A program made the translations under genes and the position numbers. Shown here piece after piece: positions 36,190 through 44,863 of a stretch of 64,000 nucleotides of DNA. Below the pieces are notes generated by a model. The model was not told the origin of the DNA, searched no databases, and saw only the letters and a program-made list of their open reading frames with translations. Source of the DNA: Streptomyces roseifaciens (GTDB lineage Bacteria > Actinomycetota > Actinomycetes > Streptomycetales > Streptomycetaceae); assembly GCF_001445655.1 (NCBI RefSeq), contig NZ_LNBE01000004.1, positions 3,111,218-3,175,217 of the forward strand. Direction: 5' to 3'. The number at the start of each line of letters is the position of its first letter. The stretch's first letter is position 1.

Positions 36190-36366
36190 GACACGGCCGG
36201 GGCCCCGTGCCCCGGCCGCATGGGGCGGCGACGCGAGCCGCATGGGGCGGGACACACCCCAGCCACATGGGGCGGGGTATACCCGTACCGCATGGGGCCG
36301 GGGCGGGACATGCATGGGGCGGATGCTGGATGCGCATGGGGCGGCCCGTCCGCACCGCATGGGGCG
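36190..36366 (-). repeat. GCATGGGG repeat array behind the APH-like gene
   Basis: Six exact cores (36218, 36240, 36290, 36312, 36334, 36357) and one ACATGGGG variant, all in the same orientation. On the minus strand they read CCCCATGC and directly follow the stop of the APH-like gene (36376), so they are sense-oriented for that gene. Confidence 0.8.
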
Positions 36367-36375
36367 GGAACGCCG

Positions 36376-37311
36376 TCAGAGCATCCCCGCGAACTCCAGC
36401 AGGAGTTCGCCCCGTGCGCGCGCCCCGGAGGCGAGTTCGCGCATGCCCGCCTCCGCCGTGCGGAAGAGGGTCCAGCCGCGCAGCCGGTCGCGGTCGACGT
36501 CCAGGGCGTCGGCGAGCTTGGCCACACGCCGCCGGGCGATGGCTGCGGCCCCGGGGGAGGCCATCAGCGTGTCGACCCGGTCACGGGCGAGCCACGCCAA
36601 GTCGTAGGCCCGCTCGCCCACCAGCGGCCTGGGGCCGACGGCCAGCCACGGGGCCCGCTCCCCGGCGAGCACCTTGCCCTGCTGGTAGCGACCGTGCAGC
36701 AACGACGCCGGCTCCTCGGTGCCGGCGTCGGCCGTCAGCGCGTCCCGCAGCTCCAGGGCCTCGTCGACGACGGCCCGCGCGTCTGCCGCCCATGGCTCCC
36801 CGCGCTGCTCCCGCATGACGCCCGCGAGACGAAACGTGTGGTCGGCCACCGAAGTGAACGGGTGGTCATCCGCCGGACGCACCCAGAGGCGCTGCAGCGT
36901 CGCCGTCGCCTCCAGGACGGCCTTCGCCTCCGCCAGGGACCGCAGGCTCACATCGGCCCGCAGCCGCTCCAGGAGGAGCGCACCCTCCTCGGGCTCCGCC
37001 TGCAGCACCCGGACCGCCCCCAGGCCGTTCCAGTGCGCCAGCGCTGCGCGTTCCAGCGCGGCGGCCTCGCCCGGCACTTCCAGCTTCAGTACGGCACCCG
37101 TGCCGTCGGCCCGGTGCGCGAGGACGACGACGCTGCTCCGTCCGCCCGGTTCGTGCACCCGCTCCGGGGTCAGCTCCCAGCGCTCCGCGAACTCGTGCAC
37201 CTGCTCCGGTAGCGAGGCGAGCCACTGGCGCCCCGCCCCGTCCGCCGGCCCGGAGCCCAGGGTCCGCACCAGCCGCTCCGGTGGTGCGAAGCGGTCGTCG
37301 GCGTTGCTCAT
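36376..37311 (-). CDS. Aminoglycoside-phosphotransferase-fold protein with lost catalytic residues (probable pseudokinase)
   Basis: The 311-residue protein aligns with APH(6)/hydroxyurea-phosphotransferase proteins: ATP lysine Lys76 in AVLKLEVPG and the catalytic loop region LLHGRYQQGKVLAG (204-217), then WLAVGPRPLVGERAYDLAWL. The usual HGDxxxxN reads H206-G-R208-YQQG-K213, so the catalytic Asp and metal-binding Asn are replaced by Arg and Lys, and the IDP Asp is Gly226. Kinase activity is therefore unlikely, while the fold looks intact with no frameshift. It is transcribed opposite to proS. Role unknown; a regulatory or ligand-binding function is possible. Confidence 0.82.
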   Translation of the reverse strand: MSNADDRFAPPERLVRTLGSGPADGAGRQWLASLPEQVHEFAERWELTPERVHEPGGRSSVVVLAHRADGTGAVLKLEVPGEAAALERAALAHWNGLGAVRVLQAEPEEGALLLERLRADVSLRSLAEAKAVLEATATLQRLWVRPADDHPFTSVADHTFRLAGVMREQRGEPWAADARAVVDEALELRDALTADAGTEEPASLLHGRYQQGKVLAGERAPWLAVGPRPLVGERAYDLAWLARDRVDTLMASPGAAAIARRRVAKLADALDVDRDRLRGWTLFRTAEAGMRELASGARARGELLLEFAGML

Positions 37312-37342
37312 ATCCCTGTGCTGTCCTTTTCGTCCTTGCCGG

Positions 37343-37840
37343 TCAGGGGCGTTCGGGTGAACTGCTGGGCCTACCCGGAGCCGTACGCTCCGTGAGCCCA
37401 GGGAAGGCTACGCCGCCACCGCGCCAGCGCACCGCGCGCACTGCCGCCTCACGCAGCCCGCCCGCGGCCTCGAGCCGCAGGTCACCGCCGGCGGCGGCCA
37501 CGAGATCGGCGTACACGGCCGCGACGCGCGCCTCCAGCTCCGCCGCCAGCCGCACGGCGGCGTCCGCATCCGAGACGGTGAACGGCAGCGCGTACCCGGC
37601 GGCCGCCGCCTCGGGCACGCCGCCCAGGTCCCGTACCGCCCGGCTCATCGCATCCCGTCGCGCGCGGTGCGCGTCGTATGCCTCGCGCGCCTCCGCCGCC
37701 CGCTCCTGCGCCACGCGCGCGCCGACGACCCCGTAGCCGTACACCGCGGCGTGTTCGGCCCCGAGCGCGGCCTGGGCCGCGCGCAGGGCCTGCCGCACGG
37801 CGGGGTCCTTGGGAGCCTTGGGGCTCGCCGTCTCCGTCAT
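37343..37840 (-). CDS. Ferritin-like domain protein (DUF4439 type)
   Basis: This 165-residue helical protein begins MTETASPKAPKDPAVRQALRA. It has QAALGAEHAAVYGYGVVGARV in helix 1, a long charged helix AAEAREAYDAHRARRDAMSRAV, and two more helices with AELEARVAAVYADLV. This is the four-helix ferritin-like layout of DUF4439 proteins. GGAGG lies right before the ATG. It starts 10 bases behind the stop of the lipoprotein gene and must be co-transcribed with it. Metal binding is uncertain because only some Glu/His ligands are present. Confidence 0.8.
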   Translation of the reverse strand: MTETASPKAPKDPAVRQALRAAQAALGAEHAAVYGYGVVGARVAQERAAEAREAYDAHRARRDAMSRAVRDLGGVPEAAAAGYALPFTVSDADAAVRLAAELEARVAAVYADLVAAAGGDLRLEAAGGLREAAVRAVRWRGGGVAFPGLTERTAPGRPSSSPERP

Positions 37841-37850
37841 GCGTCCTCCG

Positions 37851-38552
37851 TCATGCGTCACTCCTGAGCAGGTATGCGTGGGCCGCACCCGCGGCGGCCA
37901 CGGAGGCGAGCAGCCGGGCCAGTTCGGGCGGGGCGGAGCCGAGGGCCTTGGTACGGCTGTCCGCGGTGCGCCGTTCGGCGTCGGCCAGTGCAGCCAGGGC
38001 GGCCTTCTCGTCACCCGGAACGCCGTCCGTACGTGCGGAAGCGGACGCGCCTGAGGCGGACGCCCGCGGAGTCTCCGGAGACGACGACCCGGAGGGCGAC
38101 GACTCAGTCGGCTCGGACGGCTCCGACGGTTCGGACGACTCAGAGGAGGCTGAAGGAACCGAAGAGGCTGAGGAATCCGGGGATCCGGACGAGTCCGGGG
38201 AGCCGGACGGGGCCGGAGCCGTCGCCCCCCGCGGCACGCCCGACGCCCCCCGCGGCGCGCCGAAAGCCTCCGCATGGCGCGCCACTTCCTCCCGCAGCGG
38301 CCGCAGCCGCTCCGCGAGCGCCCCGTGCGCCGCGATCGTCGCGTCGTAGCGCGCCAGCAGCTGCGCGGAGTCGCGCCCCGCCACGGCGCGCAGGCGCTCC
38401 GCTGCCGAAGGCCCCGAGGGCGCCCCGGAGGCGCCCGAACAGCCGGTGAGCAGCGCCCCGGAGCCGGCGCTCAGCAGAACCGCGGCGCCCCCTGCCAGTA
38501 CCCTGCGTCGGTGCGGGCCGGCCGGGCCCCGCGTCGTCGTCGTGAACGCCAC
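37851..38552 (-). CDS. Tat-dependent lipoprotein, ferritin-like helices split by a Ser/Glu/Pro linker
   Basis: The 233-residue protein has the signal HRRRVLAGGAAVLLSAGSGALLTGC, with a twin-arginine run and lipobox LTGC. Helical segments AERLRAVAGRDSAQLLARYDATIAAHGALAERL and DEKAALAALADAERRTADS are separated by about 80 residues rich in Ser, Glu and Pro with SEPSEPSEP-type repeats. It is partnered with the ferritin-like protein downstream. I chose the GTG at 38552, preceded by AAAGAGGATC. The linker is probably surface-exposed. Function unknown. Confidence 0.78.
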   Translation of the reverse strand: MAFTTTTRGPAGPHRRRVLAGGAAVLLSAGSGALLTGCSGASGAPSGPSAAERLRAVAGRDSAQLLARYDATIAAHGALAERLRPLREEVARHAEAFGAPRGASGVPRGATAPAPSGSPDSSGSPDSSASSVPSASSESSEPSEPSEPTESSPSGSSSPETPRASASGASASARTDGVPGDEKAALAALADAERRTADSRTKALGSAPPELARLLASVAAAGAAHAYLLRSDA

Positions 38553-38721
38553 GATCCTCTTTCCGCCGGTCCGGTCATGATCACCGCACGTGAGCGTACC
38601 GGCGCGCAACCCGGCGGCCGCGGACGAGGCACCGAATCGTCAGTCGGCTGCCGGAACAGATAGGCTTTGACCTGACACGCGACTTTCCCACAACAGCACA
38701 CGCGGCCGAGGAGTCACCCGG

Positions 38722-39267
38722 ATGAGCACCACCCAGAGCGAGCGGCTGCGCGAGCTGCTGGCCCCTCTCGTGAGCGCGCGGGAGCTGGATCTGGAAGAGA
38801 TCGAGGTGACCGCGGCGGGCAAGCGGCGTGTGCTGCGCATCGTGGTGGACTCCGATGCGGGCGTCGAGCTGGACGAGTGCGCTGAAGTCAGCCGCGCCGT
38901 CTCCGAGAAGCTCGACGAGACGGACGCCATGGGCGGCGCCCCGTACGTCCTGGAAGTCACCTCCCCCGGTGCCGACCGCCCCCTCACCGAGCACCGGCAC
39001 TACGTGCGTGCCACCGGCCGTCTGATCAAGGCGCAGCTCACCGAGGGCGGCGAGCTCGTGGCGCGCATCGTCGCCGTGGACGACGAGGGGCTGGACCTGG
39101 AGGTCCCCGGGGTGAAGGGCCGCAAGCCCACCTCCCGGCGACTGGCCTTCGGCGAGATCGCGAAGGCCCGCGTGGAGATCGAGTTCAACCGTAAGGCCGC
39201 GGAGAAGACCGCGGGCGCGGCGGCAGAGGCCGCCGGCGAAACCGACGAGAGCCAAGAGGAGGCGTAG
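38722..39267 (+). CDS. rimP: Ribosome maturation factor RimP
   Basis: This 181-residue protein assists 30S subunit maturation. It has the N-terminal alpha-beta domain ([52 protein letters not shown]) and [27 protein letters not shown] at the domain junction, with an SH3-like C-terminal domain and an Ala/Glu-rich tail. GAGGAG precedes the ATG. It opens the rimP-nusA-ylxR-infB block. TAGGCT at 38661-38666 is a possible -10 box, but no good -35 is seen. Confidence 0.95.
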   Translation: MSTTQSERLRELLAPLVSARELDLEEIEVTAAGKRRVLRIVVDSDAGVELDECAEVSRAVSEKLDETDAMGGAPYVLEVTSPGADRPLTEHRHYVRATGRLIKAQLTEGGELVARIVAVDDEGLDLEVPGVKGRKPTSRRLAFGEIAKARVEIEFNRKAAEKTAGAAAEAAGETDESQEEA

Positions 39268-39269
39268 CC

Positions 39270-40271
39270 GTGGACATCGACATGAGTGCCCTGCGGGGTC
39301 TGGTGCGAGAGAAGGAGATCTCCTTCGACCTGCTGGTCGAGGCGATCGAGTCGGCCCTCCTCATCGCCTACCACCGCACCGAGGGGAGCCGCCGCCGCGC
39401 CCGCGTGGAGCTGGACCGCGGCACCGGCCACGTGACGGTGTGGGCCAAGGAGGACCCGCAGGACCTGGAGGAGGGCGAGGAGCCCCGCGAGTTCGACGAC
39501 ACGCCGTCCGGCTTCGGCCGGATCGCCGCGACCACCGCCAAGCAGGTCATCCTCCAGCGTCTGCGCGACGCCGAGGACGAGATCACTTTCGGTGAGTTCG
39601 CGGGCCGTGAGGGCGACGTCGTCGCGGGCATCGTCCAGCAGGGCAAGGACCCGAAGAACGTCCTCGTGGACATCGGCAAGCTGGAGGCCATCCTGCCGGT
39701 GCAGGAGCAGGTCCCCGGCGAGGAGTACAAGCACGGCACGCGCCTGCGCACGTACGTCGTACGGGTGGCGAAGGGCGTGCGCGGTCCGTCCGTCACGCTC
39801 TCGCGCACCCACCCGAATCTGGTCAAGAAGCTCTTCGCCCTCGAGGTGCCGGAGATCGCGGACGGCTCGGTGGAGATCGCCGCCATCGCCCGTGAGGCCG
39901 GTCACCGCACGAAGATCGCGGTCCGCTCCACGCGGTCGGGCCTCAACGCCAAGGGCGCCTGCATCGGCCCCATGGGCGGCCGGGTCCGCAACGTCATGGC
40001 CGAGCTGCACGGCGAGAAGATCGACATCGTCGACTGGTCGGACGACCCCGCCGAGCTGGTGGCGCACGCGCTGTCCCCCGCGCGGGTGAGCAAGGTCGAG
40101 GTCGTGGACCTCGCCGCGCGCTCCGCCCGGGTGACCGTGCCCGACTACCAGCTGTCGCTGGCCATCGGCAAGGAGGGGCAGAACGCCCGCCTGGCCGCGC
40201 GCCTCACCGGGTGGCGCATCGACATCCGCCCGGACACTGAGCAGCCCGACCGGGAATCCGGTCGAGCCTGA
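39270..40271 (+). CDS. nusA: Transcription termination/antitermination factor NusA
   Basis: The 333-residue protein has the NusA N-terminal domain, an S1 domain ([31 protein letters not shown]) and two KH domains ([60 protein letters not shown]). It binds RNA polymerase and RNA. The short form without C-terminal acidic repeats is usual in actinobacteria. The GTG start is two bases after the rimP stop with GAGGAGG upstream. Confidence 0.96.
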   Translation: MDIDMSALRGLVREKEISFDLLVEAIESALLIAYHRTEGSRRRARVELDRGTGHVTVWAKEDPQDLEEGEEPREFDDTPSGFGRIAATTAKQVILQRLRDAEDEITFGEFAGREGDVVAGIVQQGKDPKNVLVDIGKLEAILPVQEQVPGEEYKHGTRLRTYVVRVAKGVRGPSVTLSRTHPNLVKKLFALEVPEIADGSVEIAAIAREAGHRTKIAVRSTRSGLNAKGACIGPMGGRVRNVMAELHGEKIDIVDWSDDPAELVAHALSPARVSKVEVVDLAARSARVTVPDYQLSLAIGKEGQNARLAARLTGWRIDIRPDTEQPDRESGRA

Positions 40272-40278
40272 TCACGTT

Positions 40279-40318
40279 CACGACACCGGGGCCCGCCTGC
40301 GCGGGTCCCGGCATCGTG
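40279..40318 (+). terminator. Attenuator-like hairpin between nusA and ylxR
   Basis: CCGGGGCCCGC (40286-40296) pairs with GCGGGTCCCGG (40301-40311) with one G-T pair and loop CTGC; flanking CACGA and TCGTG extend the stem. It is placed eight bases after the nusA stop, so NusA-dependent pausing or partial termination is plausible. Confidence 0.55.
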
Positions 40319-40387
40319 GCCGAAACGCATACGTGCCCGATCACTGCCCCCCAGGGGTGGGGTGGGCGCGGGGAGGTAGACTGAAGA

Positions 40388-40669
40388 GTGTCTGGCCGGA
40401 CGCATGCCCGCGCATGCCCTGAGCGAACCTGTGTGGGATGCCGGGAGCGAGCGGCCAAGGGCGATCTGCTGCGGATCGTGATGGTCGAGGGCGCCTGCGT
40501 CCCCGACCCTCGCGGTACGCTGCCCGGCCGGGGTGCCTCCGTGCACCCCACACTGGTCTGTCTCGACCTGGCGGTCCGCCGCCGGGCGTTTCCCAGGGCC
40601 TTGAAAAGCCCGGGGCCGCTCGATACGGCGGAGCTCCGCCGGTACATCGAACAGATCGAACAGCAGTAG
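40388..40669 (+). CDS. ylxR: YlxR/RnpM family RNA-binding protein
   Basis: The 93-residue protein has the DUF448 motif [19 protein letters not shown] and the [26 protein letters not shown] core. Homologues bind RNase P RNA and modulate its activity, and the gene is always found between nusA and infB. The GTG start at 40388 lies only five bases behind TAGACT (40377-40382), so a leaderless transcript is possible. Confidence 0.9.
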   Translation: MSGRTHARACPERTCVGCRERAAKGDLLRIVMVEGACVPDPRGTLPGRGASVHPTLVCLDLAVRRRAFPRALKSPGPLDTAELRRYIEQIEQQ

Positions 40670-40768
40670 TTCGGCCCCGCGTCTGCGGGGTATGGCCCCA
40701 CTGTAAGAAGCACGGCACGGGTAACCGTGCGGTCAGGTACCTCGCGAGTTGGAAGTAGGTCGAGATTG

Positions 40769-40801
40769 CGATGAGCACTCGATGAGTACGCGATGAGTAC
40801 G
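40769..40801 (+). repeat. Three tandem 11-bp repeats in the infB leader
   Basis: CGATGAGCACT, CGATGAGTACG and CGATGAGTACG follow each other without gaps, 52-84 bases upstream of the infB start. The repeat is AT-richer than its surroundings. Confidence 0.65.
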
Positions 40802-40852
40802 CCCATGAAGTAGCGACGGTCCGGTGGACACCCCGGACCTAGAAGGAGCGAA

Positions 40853-43800
40853 GTGGCTAAGGTCCGGGTATACGAACTCGCCAAGGAGTTCGGAGTGGAG
40901 AGCAAGGTCGTCATGGCCAAGCTCCAAGAACTTGGTGAATTCGTCCGTTCGGCGTCCTCGACGATCGAGGCGCCGGTTGTCCGCAAACTGACTGACGCAC
41001 TGCAGGGACCCGGCGGCGCCGGCAAGCCCGGTGCGAAGCCCGCGGCGCCGCGCAAGTCCGCGGCCCCCAAGCCGGGTGCCCCCACTCCGGGTGCGCCCCG
41101 TCCCGCCGCCCCCAAGCCGGCGGCGGAGGCAGCTGCCCCCAAGCCGTCCCAGGCCGCGCCGACTCCCGGCCCGCGCCCGGGCCCGAAGCCTGCTCCGGCG
41201 GCTCCGGCCAAGCCCGCCCCGGTCACCCCGGTGCCAGCCGCGGAGTTCTCCGCGCCGGCCACGGAGCGTCCGGCTGCCGAGCGCCCGGCCACCGAGCGTC
41301 CGGCCGCGCCGCGTCCCGGCGCCACCCCCGGCCCGCGCCCCAGTGGTGCCCGTCCGGGTCCCGCCGGCCAGCGTGACGGCGGCCGCCCCGAGCGCGCCCC
41401 GCGTCCCGGTGGTGCGGGCGAGCGTGCCCCGCGTCCCGGTGGCGCCCGTCCGGCCGGTCCCCGTCCGGGCAACAACCCCTTCACCTCCGGTGGCTCCACG
41501 GGCATGGCCCGTCCGCAGGCCCCCCGTCCCGGTGGCGCACCGCGCCCCGGTGGTCAGGGTGCCCCGGGCGCTCCGCGTCCGCAGGGCGGTCCCGGCGGTG
41601 CCCCCCGTCCGCAGGGTCCGGGCGGCGCCCGTCCGACCCCGGGCGGCATGCCCCGTCCGCAGGGTGCCCCCGGTGGCGCCCCGCGTCCCGGTGGCGCTCC
41701 CTCCGGCAACCGCCCGAACCCGGGCATGATGCCGCAGCGTCCGGCTGCCGGCCCGCGTCCGGGCCCCGGTGGCGGCGGTCGCGGTCCCGGCGGCGGTGCC
41801 GGTCGTCCCGGCGGCGGTGCCGGTCGTCCGGGCTTCGCCGGTCGTCCGGCCGGTCCCGGCGGCGGCGGTCGTCCCGGTGGTGGCGGCGGCGGCTTCGCCG
41901 GTCGTCCCGGTGGCGGTGGCCCCGGTGGCGGCGGCGGCTTCGGCGGCGGTCGTCCCGGTTTCGGTGGCCGTCCCGGCGGTCCGGGTGCCCGTGGCGGCAC
42001 GCAGGGCGCCTTCGGCCGTCCCGGCGGTCCGGCGCGTCGTGGCCGCAAGTCCAAGCGTCAGCGGCGCCAGGAGTACGAGGCCATGCAGGCCCCGTCCGTG
42101 GGCGGCGTGATGCTGCCTCGCGGCAACGGCGAGAGCATTCGCCTGTCGCGCGGTGCGTCCCTCACCGACTTCGCGGAGAAGATCGGCGCCAACCCGGCGT
42201 CGCTCGTCGCCGTGATGATGAACCTCGGCGAGATGGTCACGGCCACGCAGTCCGTCTCGGACGAGACGCTGCAGCTCCTCGGCGGCGAGATGAACTACAC
42301 CGTTCAGATCGTCAGCCCCGAGGAGGAGGACCGCGAGCTGCTCGAGTCCTTCGACATCGAGTTCGGTGAGAACGAGGGCGGCGAGGAGATGCTCGTCGCG
42401 CGTCCGCCGGTCGTGACCGTCATGGGTCACGTCGACCACGGTAAGACGCGACTCCTCGACGCGATCCGCAAGACCAACGTGGTCGCGGGCGAGGCCGGTG
42501 GCATCACCCAGCACATCGGTGCCTACCAGGTCTCCACCGACGTCAACGACGAAGAGCGCAAGATCACCTTCATCGACACCCCGGGTCACGAGGCGTTCAC
42601 CGCCATGCGTGCCCGTGGTGCCAAGTCGACCGACATCGCGATCCTCGTGGTGGCGGCCAACGACGGTGTCATGCCGCAGACGATCGAGGCCCTGAACCAC
42701 GCCAAGGCGGCCGACGTGCCGATCGTGGTCGCGGTCAACAAGATCGACGTCGAGGGCGCCGACCCGACGAAGGTGCGCGGTCAGCTCACCGAGTTCGGTC
42801 TGGTGGCCGAGGAGTACGGCGGCGACACGATGTTCGTCGACATCTCCGCCAAGCAGGGTCTGAACATCGACAAGCTGCTCGAGGCCGTCGTCCTCACCGC
42901 CGACGCTGCGCTCGACCTGCGCGCCAACGCGGAGCAGGACGCGCAGGGCATCGCGATCGAGGCCCACCTCGACCGTGGCCGCGGCGCCGTGGCCACCGTG
43001 CTCGTCCAGCGCGGTACCCTCCGCGTCGGTGACACGATGGTCGCCGGTGACGCCTACGGCCGTGTCCGCGCCATGCTCGACGACAAGGGCCAGAACGTCG
43101 AGGAAGCGGGTCCGTCGACCCCCGTCCTCGTCCTCGGTCTCACCAACGTCCCGGGCGCCGGCGACAACTTCCTCGTCGTCGACGAGGACCGCACGGCTCG
43201 CCAGATCGCCGAGAAGCGCGCTGCGCGTGAGCGCAACGCCGCCTTCGCCAAGCGCACCCGCCGGGTGTCCCTCGAGGACCTCGACAAGGTGCTCAAGGCC
43301 GGCCTGGTGCAGGACCTCAACATCATCATCAAGGGCGACGCGTCCGGTTCGGTGGAGGCTCTCGAGTCCTCGCTGCTCCAGCTCGACGTCGGCGAAGAGG
43401 TCGAGATCCGGATCCTGCACCGTGGTGTGGGTGCGGTCACCGAGTCCGACATCAACCTGGCGACCGGCTCCGACGCGATCGTCATCGGCTTCAACGTCCG
43501 CGCCGAGGGCCGTGCCACGCAGATGGCCGAGCGCGAGGGCGTCGACGTCCGGTACTACTCGGTCATCTACCAGGCGATCGAGGAGATCGAGGCGGCCCTC
43601 AAGGGCATGCTGAAGCCGGAGTACGAAGAGGTCGAGCTGGGTACGGCGGAGATCCGCGAGATCTTCCGCTCGTCCAAGCTGGGCAACATCGCGGGTGTTC
43701 TCATCCGCTCCGGCGAGGTCAAGCGCAACACCAAGGCGCGCCTCATCCGCGACGGCAAGGTCATCGCGGAGGAGCTCAACATCGTCGGTCTGCGTCGCTT

Positions 43801-43924
43801 CAAGGACGACGTCACCGAGATCCGCGAAGGCTTCGAGGGCGGTATCAACCTCGGAAACTTCAACGACATCAAGATCGACGACGTCATCGCGACGTACGAG
43901 ATGCGCGAGAAGCCGCGCGGCTGA
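40853..43924 (+). CDS. infB: Translation initiation factor IF-2
   Basis: The 1023-residue GTPase places initiator tRNA on the ribosome. The N-terminal IF2_N module ([25 protein letters not shown]) is followed by about 350 residues of Pro/Ala then Gly/Pro/Arg-rich disordered sequence ([18 protein letters not shown]). The GTPase domain has GHVDHGKT at 525-532, DTPGHEAF and [13 protein letters not shown]-terminal domains end [18 protein letters not shown] start with AAGGAGCGAA upstream. The Gly-rich arm is longer than in most bacteria but usual for streptomycetes. A large hairpin follows the stop. Confidence 0.96.
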   Translation: MAKVRVYELAKEFGVESKVVMAKLQELGEFVRSASSTIEAPVVRKLTDALQGPGGAGKPGAKPAAPRKSAAPKPGAPTPGAPRPAAPKPAAEAAAPKPSQAAPTPGPRPGPKPAPAAPAKPAPVTPVPAAEFSAPATERPAAERPATERPAAPRPGATPGPRPSGARPGPAGQRDGGRPERAPRPGGAGERAPRPGGARPAGPRPGNNPFTSGGSTGMARPQAPRPGGAPRPGGQGAPGAPRPQGGPGGAPRPQGPGGARPTPGGMPRPQGAPGGAPRPGGAPSGNRPNPGMMPQRPAAGPRPGPGGGGRGPGGGAGRPGGGAGRPGFAGRPAGPGGGGRPGGGGGGFAGRPGGGGPGGGGGFGGGRPGFGGRPGGPGARGGTQGAFGRPGGPARRGRKSKRQRRQEYEAMQAPSVGGVMLPRGNGESIRLSRGASLTDFAEKIGANPASLVAVMMNLGEMVTATQSVSDETLQLLGGEMNYTVQIVSPEEEDRELLESFDIEFGENEGGEEMLVARPPVVTVMGHVDHGKTRLLDAIRKTNVVAGEAGGITQHIGAYQVSTDVNDEERKITFIDTPGHEAFTAMRARGAKSTDIAILVVAANDGVMPQTIEALNHAKAADVPIVVAVNKIDVEGADPTKVRGQLTEFGLVAEEYGGDTMFVDISAKQGLNIDKLLEAVVLTADAALDLRANAEQDAQGIAIEAHLDRGRGAVATVLVQRGTLRVGDTMVAGDAYGRVRAMLDDKGQNVEEAGPSTPVLVLGLTNVPGAGDNFLVVDEDRTARQIAEKRAARERNAAFAKRTRRVSLEDLDKVLKAGLVQDLNIIIKGDASGSVEALESSLLQLDVGEEVEIRILHRGVGAVTESDINLATGSDAIVIGFNVRAEGRATQMAEREGVDVRYYSVIYQAIEEIEAALKGMLKPEYEEVELGTAEIREIFRSSKLGNIAGVLIRSGEVKRNTKARLIRDGKVIAEELNIVGLRRFKDDVTEIREGFEGGINLGNFNDIKIDDVIATYEMREKPRG

Positions 43925-43940
43925 ATCGCATAGCTCGACC

Positions 43941-43982
43941 CCGGGGCCGGTCGGCGGAGCATATTCCGTCGATCGGCCCCGG
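43941..43982 (+). terminator. Terminator hairpin after infB
   Basis: CCGGGGCCG (43941-43949) pairs with CGGCCCCGG (43974-43982) and the stem continues inward with TCGGCGGA / TCCGTCGA with mismatches. Confidence 0.6.
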
Positions 43983-44059
43983 CCGTTGCGTGTACGGTTC
44001 GAAGAGCCCTACACCACAGCTGGACCTCACGCCTCCCGGGTGGGCTTCACCCGTCACGC

Positions 44060-44356
44060 ATGTATGCAGGGACTCTGTCCTTCGACCTCCTCCTCGGCGA
44101 CGTACGGTCGCTGAAGGAGAAGCGCTCCGTCGTCCGCCCGATCGTCGCCGAGCTGCACCGCAAGTACGCGGTGAGCGTGGCGGAGGTCGGCGACCAGGAC
44201 CTCTACCGCCGGGCGACGATCGGCCTGGCGGCGGTCTCCGGGGACGCGGGGCACCTCACCGACCTACTGGACCGCTGCGAGCGCTGGGTCGCCGCACGTC
44301 CCGAAGTGGAGCTGCTCTCGGTCAGGCGGCGGTTCCACGGCGACCACGACGACTGA
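44060..44356 (+). CDS. DUF503 family protein (YlxP)
   Basis: The 98-residue protein starts MYAGTLSFDLLLGDVRSLKEKRSVVRPIV, the DUF503 signature. Its location between infB and rbfA is conserved. The family is small and of unknown biochemical role; a ribosome-assembly link is inferred from position only. No strong ribosome site is seen before ATG 44060. Confidence 0.88.
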   Translation: MYAGTLSFDLLLGDVRSLKEKRSVVRPIVAELHRKYAVSVAEVGDQDLYRRATIGLAAVSGDAGHLTDLLDRCERWVAARPEVELLSVRRRFHGDHDD

Positions 44357-44407
44357 GCGCGTCACCGGCGCCACAAGCACAATGGACAAGAAGAAGGAGA
44401 CGGACCA

Positions 44408-44863
44408 GTGGCCGACAACGCGCGTGCGAAAAGGCTGGCGGACCTCATCCGCGAGGTGATCGCCCAGAAGCTGCAGCGCGGAATCAAGGACCCGCGGCTC
44501 GGCTCGCATGTGACCATCACGGACACCCGGGTCACCGGCGACCTGCGGGAGGCTACGGTCTTCTACACGGTCTACGGGGATGACGAGGACCGCGCCAGCG
44601 CGGCCGCGGGCCTGGAGAGCGCCAAGGGCATCCTGCGCTCGGAGGTCGGCCGTGCGGCCGGCATCAAGTTCACGCCGACCCTGACGTTCGTGGCCGACGC
44701 CCTGCCGGAGAACGCCCGCACCATCGAGGACCTCCTCGACCGGGCCCGGGCCTCCGACGCCGCGGTGCGCGAGGCGTCCTCGGGCGCGGCGTACGCGGGC
44801 GGGGCCGACCCGTACCGCAAGCCGGACGAGGACGAGGACGACAAGGACGCTGCCGGCGAATGA
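44408..44863 (+). CDS. rbfA: 30S ribosome-binding factor RbfA
   Basis: The 151-residue protein has the single KH-like domain: NARAKRLADLIREVIAQKLQRGIKDPRLG, VTITDTRVTGDLREATVFYTVYG and RSEVGRAAGIKFTPTLTFVAD. It helps late 16S rRNA maturation and cold adaptation. A disordered acidic tail (DEDEDDKDAAGE) follows. GTG start with AAGAAGGAGA upstream; the stop overlaps the truB ATG. Confidence 0.95.
   Translation: MADNARAKRLADLIREVIAQKLQRGIKDPRLGSHVTITDTRVTGDLREATVFYTVYGDDEDRASAAAGLESAKGILRSEVGRAAGIKFTPTLTFVADALPENARTIEDLLDRARASDAAVREASSGAAYAGGADPYRKPDEDEDDKDAAGE

Noticed and set aside
41000..42060. Gly/Pro/Arg-rich stretch of infB as a foreign or repeat insertion
   Set aside because: Streptomycete IF-2 normally carries such an arm; codon bias matches the rest of the gene.
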